A stretch of 49,073 nucleotides of DNA from the NCBI RefSeq assembly GCF_008830225.1, contig NZ_WAIE01000010.1, positions 1 to 49,073 of the forward strand, read 5' to 3'. The position numbers and the translations under genes are program-made. Of this stretch, positions 1-8,624 are shown piece after piece (position 1 is the stretch's first letter; every line of letters starts with the position of its first letter). The notes beneath the pieces were generated by a model that had not been told where the DNA came from, made no database searches, and worked only from the letters and a program-made list of their open reading frames with translations. This DNA comes from Pseudodesulfovibrio senegalensis. Its GTDB lineage: Bacteria > Desulfobacterota > Desulfovibrionia > Desulfovibrionales > Desulfovibrionaceae.

Positions 1-90
1 GCTGCGAGAACGGCGACCTCTCGCGTACGTGTTGTACGCGTCGAGCCCGCCATTTTCTTGCGCCTTGCCCCCGTCCGTTTCTCGCCCGCC
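1..90 (+). repeat. Dispersed intergenic repeat, copy A
   Basis: An inverted repeat, CGCGTAC (22-28) and GTACGCG (34-40) around a 5-base loop, is followed by a pyrimidine-rich tail (about 51-85) of the form TTTTCTTGCGCCTTGCCC. The same hairpin and tail recur at 25682-25750 and 39991-40055. The left end may lie outside the window. No reading frame here looks coding. It resembles a small non-autonomous or REP-like element, but its class is not known to me. Confidence 0.6.
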
Positions 91-149
91 AGAGCGGTTT
101 GTTTGGGGGACATGCCGTCGAGTTGAATGGGATAGGGTGGAGAATGATC

Positions 150-911
150 ATGGACGATTTGCAATTACAGCTTCTGATTGACCTGCATATATCAAATTTC
201 AGGCAAGGCCCGGGGGGCGAAAACGAGACAAGGCAGGCTCTGAAGCTGGCCGGGGTCGACAACTCGCGCCCACTCAAGGTTGCGGATATAGGTTGCGGCA
301 CAGGCGCTTCGACCCTGCAACTTGCCAAGGAATTGGATGCCGAAATTATCGCCGTGGACTTCCTGCCTGAGTTCCTTGAGGAACTTCAGGCCAGAGCAAA
401 AAAACAGCTGGGAAGCTCGGCGGATATGATCACCACCATGAATTGCTCCATGGATGCATTGCCGTTTGCCGATGAAGAGTTTGATCTCATCTGGTCGGAG
501 GGGGCGATTTACAACATGGGCTTTGAGGCCGGAGTGTCGGCGTGGAAGCGGTTTCTGAAGCCGGGAGGCAAACTCGTCATTTCGGAAATCACGTGGTTGA
601 CGGCCGAACGCCCGTTCGAACTTCAGTCTCACTGGGATGCTGAGTATCCGGAAATCAGTGTTGCTTCAGCGAAGATGGAAATTCTGGAACGCCATGGCTA
701 CAGCCCTGAAGGCTACTTCTACCTGCCTCCCCGTTGCTGGATCGATAATTACTATCGTCCCATACGGGAGGGGTTGGACGCGTTTCTGGATCGAAATGGG
801 ACGAGTGCCTTGGCCAAGGAGATTGTCGAATGTGAAAAGGCCGAAATGGCGCTTTATGACAAGTTTCAGGATTATTATAGTTATGGCGTGTATATAGCCA
901 AAAAGATCTAG
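150..911 (+). CDS. Class I SAM-dependent methyltransferase
   Basis: A 253-residue cytoplasmic protein. The glycine-rich SAM-binding motif DIGCGTGAS is followed about 20 residues later by the acidic end of strand 2 (AVDF), a later strand-4 segment (FDLIWSEGAIYNMG) and LKPGGKLVISE. This is the usual order of the UbiE/Methyltransf_11 fold. The start at 150 is chosen because GGTGGAG lies 7 bases upstream; the frame is open to a TTG at 99 and there is another ATG at 144. The acceptor substrate cannot be read from the sequence. It stands alone, with a repeat upstream and over 500 bases without a gene downstream, so context does not help. Confidence 0.8.
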   Translation: MDDLQLQLLIDLHISNFRQGPGGENETRQALKLAGVDNSRPLKVADIGCGTGASTLQLAKELDAEIIAVDFLPEFLEELQARAKKQLGSSADMITTMNCSMDALPFADEEFDLIWSEGAIYNMGFEAGVSAWKRFLKPGGKLVISEITWLTAERPFELQSHWDAEYPEISVASAKMEILERHGYSPEGYFYLPPRCWIDNYYRPIREGLDAFLDRNGTSALAKEIVECEKAEMALYDKFQDYYSYGVYIAKKI

Positions 912-1444
912 AGGTGGAGAACTTCGGTATATTGAACAGCCGGAGTTCATCCGTAATCAAACAAAGGACGGCTGCATATGGGCGCACCATTCGGCCAGGC
1001 AGTCGGACTTCGGTTGAGGCAGGGTGTTTCGGTCCGGGGTTGGCCTTGGGTTGATTGAGTATGTCGGTGTGTGGCTGTCGCTGTGCCGCGTCTGGTCTGG
1101 ACGGCGTTTTGCGTCCCCGGAGATGTCCGGGAGCCGATACCGGAAGATTTTATCCGCCCGGAATCCAGAGACAAAAAAGTATGGATTATATGATCGACCC
1201 AGTAAGACCTGATTGACAATACCGATTGCGGAAATTCGAGTTGCATGGTAACTCACGCCCTGAGTTTCACATTTTTTCAAGCGATTTGCGCATGTGCGGA
1301 ATGGGTTTTCCGTAGCGTGAATTGCTTTTGGTTGTGGCGATTTTTCTACGGCGTCGGTGTTGTCATGACGGCATCGCAGACTTTTTTTCGCTGCACGTTG
1401 TCGGCATGATCGACGAATGTAGTAGACTGGTTGGGAGGAATATT
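912..1444. other. Intergenic region without a supported gene
   Basis: About 530 bases between the methyltransferase and tmcD. Short frames exist on both strands but none has a ribosome binding site with protein-like composition. A TTGACA at 1213-1218 has no good -10 partner. The stretch before tmcD (from about 1395) must hold or follow the tmc promoter, but I cannot identify it with confidence. Confidence 0.5.
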
Positions 1445-2695
1445 ATGCAGAACACCAATGGCTGGAATTGGGAGCCGGGCCGCAGGAAGGAGACCTTCTC
1501 CGACTGTGAGCAGGGTTCCGAGTGGCTGGAAGAGTGGCACGTGAGCCCGGACGGCGAAAAGGTGGCATGTGTCGCCTGTACCGCGCCCGCGGAATTCGCA
1601 ATGTGTGTCAACGGAAAGCTCGGCGAAACCGTTTACGAAAAAATCATTTGCCCGCGGTTTGACCAGGACGGCAAGCTGGCTGCTTACGTGTCTCAGGACA
1701 TGGAGTGGTTCGTGTACGTCGATGGTGAAACATGGGAAGAGGGATACGGTTTTGCCTGGGATCTGAAGAGCGCTGGCGGTCATGTGGCCACTGCCGTGCA
1801 GCAGGACATGCGCTATGGCATGGCCGTGGACGGCAAGCTCTGGGACAATCTTTTCGAAAACGGCAACAACTTCTGTCTCAGCCCTGATGGCTCGCGCACT
1901 GCCGCCGCCGTTCAGGTGGAGCCCATGGGGCAGGCCGAGATATACAAGTTTCAGGACGGCGTGTTCAGCCTGGCCGTGGATGGCGAAGCCATCGGCGATT
2001 TGGTCATGAACGTGTACAATCCGACCTTCAGCCCGGATTCCAAGAGCGTGGCCTGCGAGGTGCGCACTTCCCTGTACGAATACTCCATTGCCGTGGACGG
2101 CAAGAAATGGGGCACTTCGTACAACGGCGTGTGGGCTCCGGCCTTCAATCCGGTTTCCGGCGCCGTGGTCGCTCCTGTCCGCATTGGCGGCAAGTGGGGC
2201 CTGGCCGAAAACAACAACATCATCTGGCAGCCCAAGTACACCCAGCTCTGGAAGCAACGCTTCACTGCGCAGGGCGACATCTGGGCCGTGTGTTCCCCGA
2301 GCTACGGCGAGTTCACCCTGGTCAAGAACGATGCTCCGTGGAGCGTGAGCGCCGCCGTTGTCTACGATGTGGCCGTGAGTCCGGATGGACAGCGCGCCGC
2401 CGCCGTGGCCCGTGGCCACGACCGCCGCTACAAGGTCATGATTGACAACAAGTTCTGGCCCGGCAGCTTCGAGATGATCTGGCGTCCGGTGTTCAGCGCG
2501 GACAGCGCCAACTGCGCTGCTCGCGTGGACATGGGTTCCAAGCAGACAATCATGGTCAATGGCAAGGCATTCGGCGAAGAATTCGACCAGTGCTTTGAAC
2601 CTGCCTTCAGCCCGGACAGCTCCAAGGTGCTGATCAAGGCTCGCAACGGCAAGGAATACATTCGCATCGTCGCTGACGTCAGCGAATTCAAATAA
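1445..2695 (+). CDS. tmcD: TmcD, soluble Trp-rich subunit of the Tmc complex
   Basis: A 416-residue protein with no signal peptide, made of repeated blocks of about 45-50 residues of the form SPDG...AAAV......VDGK.W, typical of a beta-propeller (WD40/TolB-like). It contains many Trp residues. The Tmc complex couples the periplasmic cytochrome c3 pool with cytoplasmic redox reactions through the membrane, and TmcD is the least understood, probably cytoplasmic, subunit. The start at 1445 follows GGGAGG by 8 bases; the frame is open further upstream (1322) but that part has atypical codons. It is the first gene of tmcDCBA, 11 bases ahead of tmcC. The assignment rests on position plus repeat pattern. 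Confidence 0.85.
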   Translation: MQNTNGWNWEPGRRKETFSDCEQGSEWLEEWHVSPDGEKVACVACTAPAEFAMCVNGKLGETVYEKIICPRFDQDGKLAAYVSQDMEWFVYVDGETWEEGYGFAWDLKSAGGHVATAVQQDMRYGMAVDGKLWDNLFENGNNFCLSPDGSRTAAAVQVEPMGQAEIYKFQDGVFSLAVDGEAIGDLVMNVYNPTFSPDSKSVACEVRTSLYEYSIAVDGKKWGTSYNGVWAPAFNPVSGAVVAPVRIGGKWGLAENNNIIWQPKYTQLWKQRFTAQGDIWAVCSPSYGEFTLVKNDAPWSVSAAVVYDVAVSPDGQRAAAVARGHDRRYKVMIDNKFWPGSFEMIWRPVFSADSANCAARVDMGSKQTIMVNGKAFGEEFDQCFEPAFSPDSSKVLIKARNGKEYIRIVADVSEFK

Positions 2696-2706
2696 GGGGG
2701 AAGGAA

Positions 2707-3369
2707 ATGTATAACAGCATTTACGACGTAGTCACCGGCCCCCTGGCATGGTTCGGTTGGGCCGTGTTCATTCTGGGAAGCCTGTATCGTATGGCCTCGC
2801 TGTACAGCGAAGCCAAGAAAAAGGACGTTTCTTCCTTGGCCTATGTCAAGGCGTCCTATGGCTTCAACTCCATCATGCACTGGATCACCCCGTTTGCCAC
2901 GCTGGGCTGGAAATCGAATCCGGCCATGACCGTGGCAACCTTCGCGTTCCATATCTGTCTTCTGGCCGTGCCCGTTTTCCTGGGTGCGCACATCGACCTC
3001 TGGTACCAGTGGTTCGGCGTTTCCTGGGTGGCCCTGCCCGACACCGTGGCAGACACCATGACCGTGCTGGTGATTCTGGCGGCCGCGTTCTTCGCGTATC
3101 GTCGCATTGCCGTCAAGGAAGTCGCCTTTCTGACCACCTGGAAGGACTGGATGACCCTGATCATCGCCGTTGCACCGTTCCTGACCGGCTTCCTGGCGTA
3201 TCATCAGATTCTCAACTACCAGTTCATGATCGTCCTGCACGTGATCACCGGCGTCGCATGGCTGGTGTTCATTCCGTTCGGCAGGCTCAGCCACGCCATT
3301 CTCGGCTGGTACTCCCGTGTTTACATCGGGTCCGAGTTCCAGGGCGTGCGTCACTGCAATGACTGGTAG
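2707..3369 (+). CDS. tmcC: TmcC, membrane cytochrome b-like subunit
   Basis: A 220-residue integral membrane protein with about five hydrophobic segments (around residues 10-28, 60-90, 110-130, 145-165, 175-195) and several membrane-proximal His residues suited to haem b ligation (HWITP, HICLL, YHQILNYQ, VLHVITG). It resembles the NarI/DsrM family. In the Tmc complex this subunit carries electrons between periplasmic TmcA and cytoplasmic TmcB. GGGGAAGGAA precedes the start. It lies 11 bases after tmcD and 23 before tmcB. Confidence 0.9.
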   Translation: MYNSIYDVVTGPLAWFGWAVFILGSLYRMASLYSEAKKKDVSSLAYVKASYGFNSIMHWITPFATLGWKSNPAMTVATFAFHICLLAVPVFLGAHIDLWYQWFGVSWVALPDTVADTMTVLVILAAAFFAYRRIAVKEVAFLTTWKDWMTLIIAVAPFLTGFLAYHQILNYQFMIVLHVITGVAWLVFIPFGRLSHAILGWYSRVYIGSEFQGVRHCNDW

Positions 3370-3392
3370 CCGAGTACAAGGAGGATCTAGCA

Positions 3393-4733
3393 GTGTATAA
3401 CAAGATATTCGACAGGAAAGTTGACGACATCGGCCTTCAGACCGGCATCGACCGTCTGACGCCGGAAAAGATCGAAAAGACCGTCAACGAGGTTTTCTCC
3501 GGCGAAACCGGAGCCAAACTCAAGGTATATCATGACACCTGCGTGCGGTGCGGCCTTTGCGCCAGCGCATGTCATTATTATGTGTCCCACGACAACGACC
3601 CCAGCTATTCCCCGGCGGGCAAGGTTACGCAGACCATCAGCATCCTGCTGGACAAGAAGGGCAAGGTCGGTCCGGACTTCATCTATCAGTGTGCGCAGAT
3701 CGCCTACACCGAATGCAACCTGTGCCGTCGTTGCGTGCATTACTGCCCGCTGGGCATCGACACCGGTTACATGATGTCGGTTGTGCGCCGCATCTGCCAC
3801 AAGCTGGGCGTCACCCCGCAGTATCTGCAGGACACCGCGCACAGCCATTCCGCCACCATGAACCAGATGTGGGTCAAGGACGACGAGTGGACCGACTCCC
3901 TGCTCTGGCAGGAAGAGGAAGCCCGCGACGAGTTCCCGGACATGCGCATTCCGCTGGATAAGGACGGCGCGGACGTCTACTACTCGGTCATCGGACCCGA
4001 GCCCAAGTTCCGTACGCACCTGATCTATCAGGCCGGAGCCATCCTGCATGAAGCCGGCGTGAACTGGACCATGCCGAGCATGCCCGGTTGGGACAACTCG
4101 GACATGGCCATGTACTCCGGCGACTTCGAAATGATGGGCCGCCTCAAGCGCATTCACTTTGAAAGCGCCCAGAAGCTGCACTCCAAGAAGATCGTCATGG
4201 GCGAATGCGGCCATGCCTTCCGGTCGGTTTACGACCAGGGCAACCGCTGGCTCGGCTGGAAGGATTATCCGGTCGAGGTCGTTCACTCCATCGAGTTCTT
4301 TGCCCATCTGCTCAAGACTGGCAAGATCAAGATGGCCGAGAAGTTCCCCGGTCCCGTGACCATCCATGACCCGTGCAACGTCATTCGCGGCCGCGGCCTG
4401 ATGAACGAATTGCGCTACGTGGTCAGCGAGATATGCGAGTCCTACATTGAGATGCAGCCCAATGCCGAGCACAACTTCTGCTGTGCGGCAGGCGGCGGCG
4501 TCATCAACTGCGGTCCCCCGTTCAAGAACGTGCGCATGGACGGCAACCGGGCCAAGGCGGACCAGCTTCGGGCCGCTGCCGAGCAAGGCGTGAAAACCGT
4601 TATCGCTCCGTGTCACAACTGCCACGGTGGACTGGAAGATATCATCGAACATTACGAACTGGGGCTTGATCTCAAGTTCCTCGGCGACATCATCTACGCA
4701 AACATGGTCAAGACCAAGGCCGTGGAAGAGTAG
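3393..4733 (+). CDS. tmcB: TmcB, HdrD-like iron-sulfur subunit
   Basis: A 446-residue protein. Two [4Fe-4S] motifs lie at residues 50-60 (CVRCGLCASAC) and 108-118 (CNLCRRCVHYC). Two CCG-type regions follow (CNVIRG to FCCAAGGG, and APCHNCHGG near the C-terminus), as in HdrD/GlpC-type proteins that bind a noncubane cluster. It has no signal peptide, so it should act on the cytoplasmic face, exchanging electrons with TmcC. Translation starts at GTG 3393, nine bases after AAGGAGGA. The full family length and all cluster cysteines are present. Confidence 0.93.
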   Translation: MYNKIFDRKVDDIGLQTGIDRLTPEKIEKTVNEVFSGETGAKLKVYHDTCVRCGLCASACHYYVSHDNDPSYSPAGKVTQTISILLDKKGKVGPDFIYQCAQIAYTECNLCRRCVHYCPLGIDTGYMMSVVRRICHKLGVTPQYLQDTAHSHSATMNQMWVKDDEWTDSLLWQEEEARDEFPDMRIPLDKDGADVYYSVIGPEPKFRTHLIYQAGAILHEAGVNWTMPSMPGWDNSDMAMYSGDFEMMGRLKRIHFESAQKLHSKKIVMGECGHAFRSVYDQGNRWLGWKDYPVEVVHSIEFFAHLLKTGKIKMAEKFPGPVTIHDPCNVIRGRGLMNELRYVVSEICESYIEMQPNAEHNFCCAAGGGVINCGPPFKNVRMDGNRAKADQLRAAAEQGVKTVIAPCHNCHGGLEDIIEHYELGLDLKFLGDIIYANMVKTKAVEE

Positions 4734-4745
4734 GGAGGAGACACC

Positions 4746-5117
4746 ATGAAGAAATGCATCACCATCTTGCTGGCGGTGGCCGCGGTTCTGGTCTTCATCC
4801 TTCCTGCGTTCAGCCAGGAAGACATTACCGAGATCAAGGACCCGTCCTTTGGAAAACTGCAACGCCCGGCCGTGCCGTTCATGCACGACGAGCATAATGA
4901 AAAAGCCGGACTCGACGGCTGTCTGCCCTGCCACCACGAAGGCATTGAAGACGGCGAACTCATCGAAGGCGACCCCGTTACCTGCGTGGATTGTCACGAC
5001 GTGAAGACCGACGACGGCTCCATGAACCTCAAGGAAGCGTATCACAAGCAGTGCATCACCTGTCACGAAGAGGCCAAGAAAGGCCCTGTGGCCTGTGGTG
5101 AATGCCACGTGAAGTAG
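4746..5117 (+). CDS. tmcA: TmcA, type II tetrahaem cytochrome c3
   Basis: A 123-residue periplasmic protein with a cleavable signal peptide (residues 1-23, ending AFS-Q) and four CxxCH haem sites: CLPCH, CVDCH, CITCH and CGECH. Extra histidines (FMHDEHN, CHHEG, YHKQC) can serve as distal ligands. The short length and acidic composition fit type II cytochrome c3, which takes electrons from the type I c3 pool reduced by periplasmic hydrogenases and passes them to TmcC. It is the last gene of tmcDCBA, followed by a strong terminator. Confidence 0.93.
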   Translation: MKKCITILLAVAAVLVFILPAFSQEDITEIKDPSFGKLQRPAVPFMHDEHNEKAGLDGCLPCHHEGIEDGELIEGDPVTCVDCHDVKTDDGSMNLKEAYHKQCITCHEEAKKGPVACGECHVK

Positions 5118-5144
5118 CGTTTTCCGCCAAGAGGAAAGCCCGAG

Positions 5145-5176
5145 GGGCCGCCGGTATTTCCGGCGGCCCTTTTTTT
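5145..5176 (+). terminator. Intrinsic terminator of tmcDCBA
   Basis: A perfect 10-bp stem, GGGCCGCCGG (5145-5154) and CCGGCGGCCC (5160-5169), around the loop TATTT, followed by seven T. It begins 27 bases after the tmcA stop. Confidence 0.93.
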
Positions 5177-5259
5177 GGGAATATTTTTCCGGACCGCGTT
5201 TTGCATCGTACCCACCGAAGGGAAAGAACCGCCCTGTGCGGTATGACAAGGAGTGGGTA

Positions 5260-5967
5260 ATGGCTTTGAGCATTAATGGTCTCGGCATACAGGCATATGG
5301 CTTGCGCGTTCGTTCCGCCGACGACGGCGGCAACGAGGCGGCGCAGCGCATGGATTCCGGCAAACCGGAAACCCGGGAGACCGGTTCCACGGTGCGGCTG
5401 TCCCTTTCGGGCGCGGCCCGGCAGCGCGTGCAGGCAGAGGAAGAGGCGCGCAAACGCATGGCAGATCTTTCGCCCGGAGAACGCCGCGAGGTGCAGGATT
5501 TGGTGGGCGAGATGGAAACCATGGTGGGCGAAGCAGGCGGTTTTCGCCGCCTGACGGAAACACAGTGGGAGCGCGTGGAGGAAATTCATGCCCGCATGTG
5601 CGAGATAAACGGCGAAGACCCTGCCGACGGAAACCGCCTTCAGGACCTCAAACAGGTGTATTCCCTTGAAGCGGAGCTTGAGTCGCTGTATGCGGGCGAC
5701 AAGCCCATGACCGCAGAACAGCGCGAGCGCGCGGACGCCATCATGCAGGAGCTGGGCGATCTGTTCGGGGAACAGGAAGCGCCGCCGCTTCAGCCCGAGG
5801 ATGAACAACGAATCAATGATCTGGAAACCGAGCTCGGTCAGCTCATGGACAAGCTTGATAAGTGGAACCTGACCCCGGACGACGAGAAGCGCGTCAATCA
5901 GATATTTGCGGAAATGGATACCGTTTTCAGGGGTGCTGAGCAGGGTGTGTCCCGACGAAACGGGTAA
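5260..5967 (+). CDS. Coiled-coil protein of unknown function
   Basis: A 235-residue, highly charged protein rich in Glu, Arg, Gln and Leu, with no signal peptide or membrane segment. Residues 45-235 are predicted by eye to be long helices with heptad-like spacing. A unit built around LT/MT..Q..R...I...M.....D occurs three to four times, suggesting internal repetition. The N-terminus (MALSINGLGIQAYGLRVR) resembles short leaders of proteins exported by flagellar-type machinery, but that is only an impression. The start at 5260 follows AAGGAG. It is monocistronic between two terminators. I do not recognise the family. Confidence 0.65.
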   Translation: MALSINGLGIQAYGLRVRSADDGGNEAAQRMDSGKPETRETGSTVRLSLSGAARQRVQAEEEARKRMADLSPGERREVQDLVGEMETMVGEAGGFRRLTETQWERVEEIHARMCEINGEDPADGNRLQDLKQVYSLEAELESLYAGDKPMTAEQRERADAIMQELGDLFGEQEAPPLQPEDEQRINDLETELGQLMDKLDKWNLTPDDEKRVNQIFAEMDTVFRGAEQGVSRRNG

Positions 5968-6014
5968 GTTGATTGTTGTGATATGATATTTTTTTGAATT
6001 GCCTGAGCCATGAG

Positions 6015-6048
6015 AGCGGAGGCGGTTTTTGACCGCCTCCGCTTTTTT
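6015..6048. terminator. Terminator shared by two convergent transcripts
   Basis: A 12-bp stem, AGCGGAGGCGGT (6015-6026) and ACCGCCTCCGCT (6032-6043), followed by six T on the plus strand (6043-6048). It stops the 5260-5967 gene. On the minus strand the hairpin lies just after trpA and can also end the aromatic operon, although the T run there is short. Confidence 0.88.
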
Positions 6049-6052
6049 ATTG

Positions 6053-6823
6053 TCAGGAGGTCCAGATGTCCATGTAGGAGGCCGCGTCGCCCCCGGCCTC
6101 GATGTGGCTGATGAGCGCGGAGCCGATTACGGCCGCGTCCATGAGCCCGGCAAAAGGTGCGACCTGATCCGGGTGCTTGAGCCCGAAGCCCAGCGCCACG
6201 GGAATGTCGAAGACTTCGCGCACCTCGGCCAGCTTTTCCTTGACCCGCGCGGGCAGGGAGTCGCGTTGGCCCGTGGTGCCCAGCACCGAGACCATGTATA
6301 CGAAACCGCCCGCGTCCTTGGCGTACATTTCCAGGCGTTCGCGCGAGGTATTCAGGCCCACCAGCGGGATCAGTTCCACGTTGTGGGGTTTGAGCGCGTC
6401 GGTCAGGAACCCGGCCTCGTCAATGGGCATGTCCGCGATGATCAGCCCGGAGACCCCGCCCTCGGCGCAGGCCCGCGCAAAGCGTTCCGGCCCGTATTGT
6501 AAAACCGGATTCAAATAGCCCATGAGCAGCAGCGCGGCGTTGTAACGGCCCTTGCGTTCCCTGAGTCCGTCCAGAATCCATTGCAGGGTGATGCCGTCTT
6601 CCAGCACCTTGAGGCAGGCCGCCTCCACCACCGGGCCGTCGGCCACGGGGTCGGAAAAGGGCATGCCGATTTCAATGACCGAAGCCCCGGCCGCGTCCAG
6701 TTTGTCCAGCTCTTCCCAGAACCTTTCGCGGGTGGGGTAGCCAGCGGGAAGATAGGGCACAAGGGCGACCTTGCCCTTGGCGTTGGCCTCGCGAATCTTG
6801 GTATTCAGCGGTGAAACACTCAT
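6053..6823 (-). CDS. trpA: Tryptophan synthase alpha chain
   Basis: 256 residues, a TIM barrel that cleaves indole-3-glycerol phosphate to indole and glyceraldehyde 3-phosphate. The catalytic Glu and Asp are visible in EIGMPFSDPVADGP, and the phosphate-binding end of the barrel in GFGLKHPDQV and GSAL. The start at 6823 is two bases after the trpB stop and has GGGAGAA upstream; the frame is open further into trpB but there it only overlaps. It is the last gene of the operon, which ends at the hairpin at 6015-6048. Confidence 0.96.
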   Translation of the reverse strand: MSVSPLNTKIREANAKGKVALVPYLPAGYPTRERFWEELDKLDAAGASVIEIGMPFSDPVADGPVVEAACLKVLEDGITLQWILDGLRERKGRYNAALLLMGYLNPVLQYGPERFARACAEGGVSGLIIADMPIDEAGFLTDALKPHNVELIPLVGLNTSRERLEMYAKDAGGFVYMVSVLGTTGQRDSLPARVKEKLAEVREVFDIPVALGFGLKHPDQVAPFAGLMDAAVIGSALISHIEAGGDAASYMDIWTS

Positions 6824-6825
6824 GA

Positions 6826-7998
6826 TTATTCTCCCTGATCGAGCACGTGCTCGACAATGTCCATGTCCTTGTCGCCGCGGCCGGACAGGTTGACCAGCAC
6901 GTTCTTGCCTTGCAGTTTGTCCGCGTTTTCCAGAACCCATGCCACGGCATGGGAACTTTCCAGTGCCGGGATGATGCCCTCGCGGCGGGACAGGGTCTTG
7001 AATGCGTTCAGGGCCTGCTCATCGTTGACGCTGCCGTAGATCGCGCGACCGGCGGCCTGCAATGCGGCGTGTTCCGGGCCCACGCCCGGATAATCCAGCC
7101 CCGCGGCCACGGAATGGGATGGCATGATCTGGCCGTCGTCGGTCTGGAGCAGCTTGCTTTTGGTGCCGTGCAGCACCCCGTCCGTGCCCAGGTTCAGGGG
7201 CGCGGAGTTGAAGCAGCCCGGCTCACCGGTGCCGGCGGCTTCCACGCCCACCAGCTGCACCGATTCGTCCGGCACAAAGGCATGGAACGCGCCGATGGCG
7301 TTGGACCCGCCGCCCACGCAGGCGCAGACCACATCGGGCAGCGCGCCGTTGCGCTCCACGTACTGCATGCGCGCCTCGCGGCCCACCACGGCTTGAAGTT
7401 CGCGCACCAGCAGGGGGAACGGGTGCGGCCCGGCAGCCGTGCCAAAGCAGTAGTGTGTTGTCTCCTGCGTGGAAATCCAGCAACGCAGGGCTTCGTTGAT
7501 GGCGTCCTTGAGCGTGCGGGTGCCGGATTCCACGGCCACGACCTCCGCGCCCAGCAGTTCCATGCGCCGCACGTTCAGGGATTGGCGTTCAACGTCCACC
7601 GCGCCCATGTAGACCTTGCAGCCCATGTCCATCATGGCCGCAGCCGTTGCCGTGGCCACGCCGTTCATGCCCGCCCCGGTTTCCGTGAGCAGCATTTTTT
7701 TGCCCATCTTTTTGGCCAGCAGGGCCTGCCCCAGCGTATTGTTGATCTTGTGCGCCCCCGTGTGGTTCAGGTCTTCGCGTTTGAGCCACAGGTTCACGCC
7801 GATATCGTGCGAGAGGTTGGGGCAGAAGGTCAGGGCCGAAGGCCGCCCCACGCACTCCTTGAGCAGGGCCGCGAATTCGTCCTGAAATTCCTTTGAAACC
7901 ATGATGGTGTCCATGGCCTGTTCCAGTTCCAGCAGCGGCGGCATGAGCAGCTCGGGCACGAACTGTCCGCCGTAATCGCCGAAATAACCTTTTTTCAT
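6826..7998 (-). CDS. trpB: Tryptophan synthase beta chain
   Basis: 390 residues. This PLP enzyme joins indole to L-serine to give tryptophan, in an alpha2-beta2 complex with TrpA. The PLP lysine lies in HTGAHKINNTLGQ, the active-site Glu in LTETGAGMNG, and the phosphate-binding glycines in CVGGGSNAIG. Length and N-terminus (MKKGYFGDYGGQFVPE) match the standard TrpB1 type. The start at 7998 follows AGGATAA; five bases separate it from trpF. Confidence 0.96.
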   Translation of the reverse strand: MKKGYFGDYGGQFVPELLMPPLLELEQAMDTIMVSKEFQDEFAALLKECVGRPSALTFCPNLSHDIGVNLWLKREDLNHTGAHKINNTLGQALLAKKMGKKMLLTETGAGMNGVATATAAAMMDMGCKVYMGAVDVERQSLNVRRMELLGAEVVAVESGTRTLKDAINEALRCWISTQETTHYCFGTAAGPHPFPLLVRELQAVVGREARMQYVERNGALPDVVCACVGGGSNAIGAFHAFVPDESVQLVGVEAAGTGEPGCFNSAPLNLGTDGVLHGTKSKLLQTDDGQIMPSHSVAAGLDYPGVGPEHAALQAAGRAIYGSVNDEQALNAFKTLSRREGIIPALESSHAVAWVLENADKLQGKNVLVNLSGRGDKDMDIVEHVLDQGE

Positions 7999-8003
7999 GA
8001 TCG

Positions 8004-8624
8004 TTATCCTTTGTGATCTGCGATGCGCGTGAGCGCCGCACGCAGTTTGGTTGCGTCCTTGATTCCCGGAGCGGATTCCACGCCGGAATTGATGTCCAGT
8101 ACCGTGGGGTTCTGTTGCAGGGCCAGCTCGACGTTGTCCGGCTTCAATCCGCCTGCAAGAAACCAATTTTGTTTTATTTCAATGTCTTGAAGATAGCTAA
8201 AATCAATGGTTTTGCCGTGTCCGCCGCCACTGCTGCCCGCATCAAAGAGCAGGTAGGCGCAGGCTCCGGCAAAGCGGTCGATTTCCTGTTGCAGGGCCTG
8301 GGGCGAGCCGCACCGCTCGGGCCAGAGAGCCTTGATGACCCGGCCCGAACCCACCTCGCGGCAGTCGTCGGGAGTCTGGTCTCCGTGCAGCTGGGCATAG
8401 TCGAGGTTGCAGCGGTCCATGATCTCCCGGATTTGTGCGGGAGTCTGGCGCACGAATACGCCTACCTTGGCGGCGGTGGGGCAGTGCGCGCGGGCCGCGA
8501 ATTTCGGGTCCACGTTGCGCGGGCTGGGTTCATGGAAGATGAAGCCCATGAAGTCCACGCCGGATTCGCAGCACAGGCGCACGTCCTGCTCGCGGGTAAG
8601 TCCGCATATCTTGACCTTGGTCAT
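8004..8624 (-). CDS. trpF: Phosphoribosylanthranilate isomerase
   Basis: 206 residues, a TIM barrel catalysing the Amadori rearrangement of PRA to CdRP. The catalytic Cys is in KICGLT near the N-terminus and the catalytic Asp in LLFDAGSSGGGHGK; the phosphate site is in LDINSGVES. Its ATG overlaps the trpC stop by 4 bases (8621-8624), so the two are translationally coupled. It is a separate gene, not fused with trpC as in Escherichia coli. Confidence 0.95.
   Translation of the reverse strand: MTKVKICGLTREQDVRLCCESGVDFMGFIFHEPSPRNVDPKFAARAHCPTAAKVGVFVRQTPAQIREIMDRCNLDYAQLHGDQTPDDCREVGSGRVIKALWPERCGSPQALQQEIDRFAGACAYLLFDAGSSGGGHGKTIDFSYLQDIEIKQNWFLAGGLKPDNVELALQQNPTVLDINSGVESAPGIKDATKLRAALTRIADHKG

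Noticed and set aside
947..1246. Minus-strand frame of 99 codons between the methyltransferase and tmcD
   Set aside because: Low-complexity composition, no ribosome binding site, no promoter.
3387..5522. 711-codon open frame on the minus strand across tmcB and tmcA
   Set aside because: It is antisense to genes with clear iron-sulfur and haem motifs; GC-rich codon structure often opens such shadow frames.
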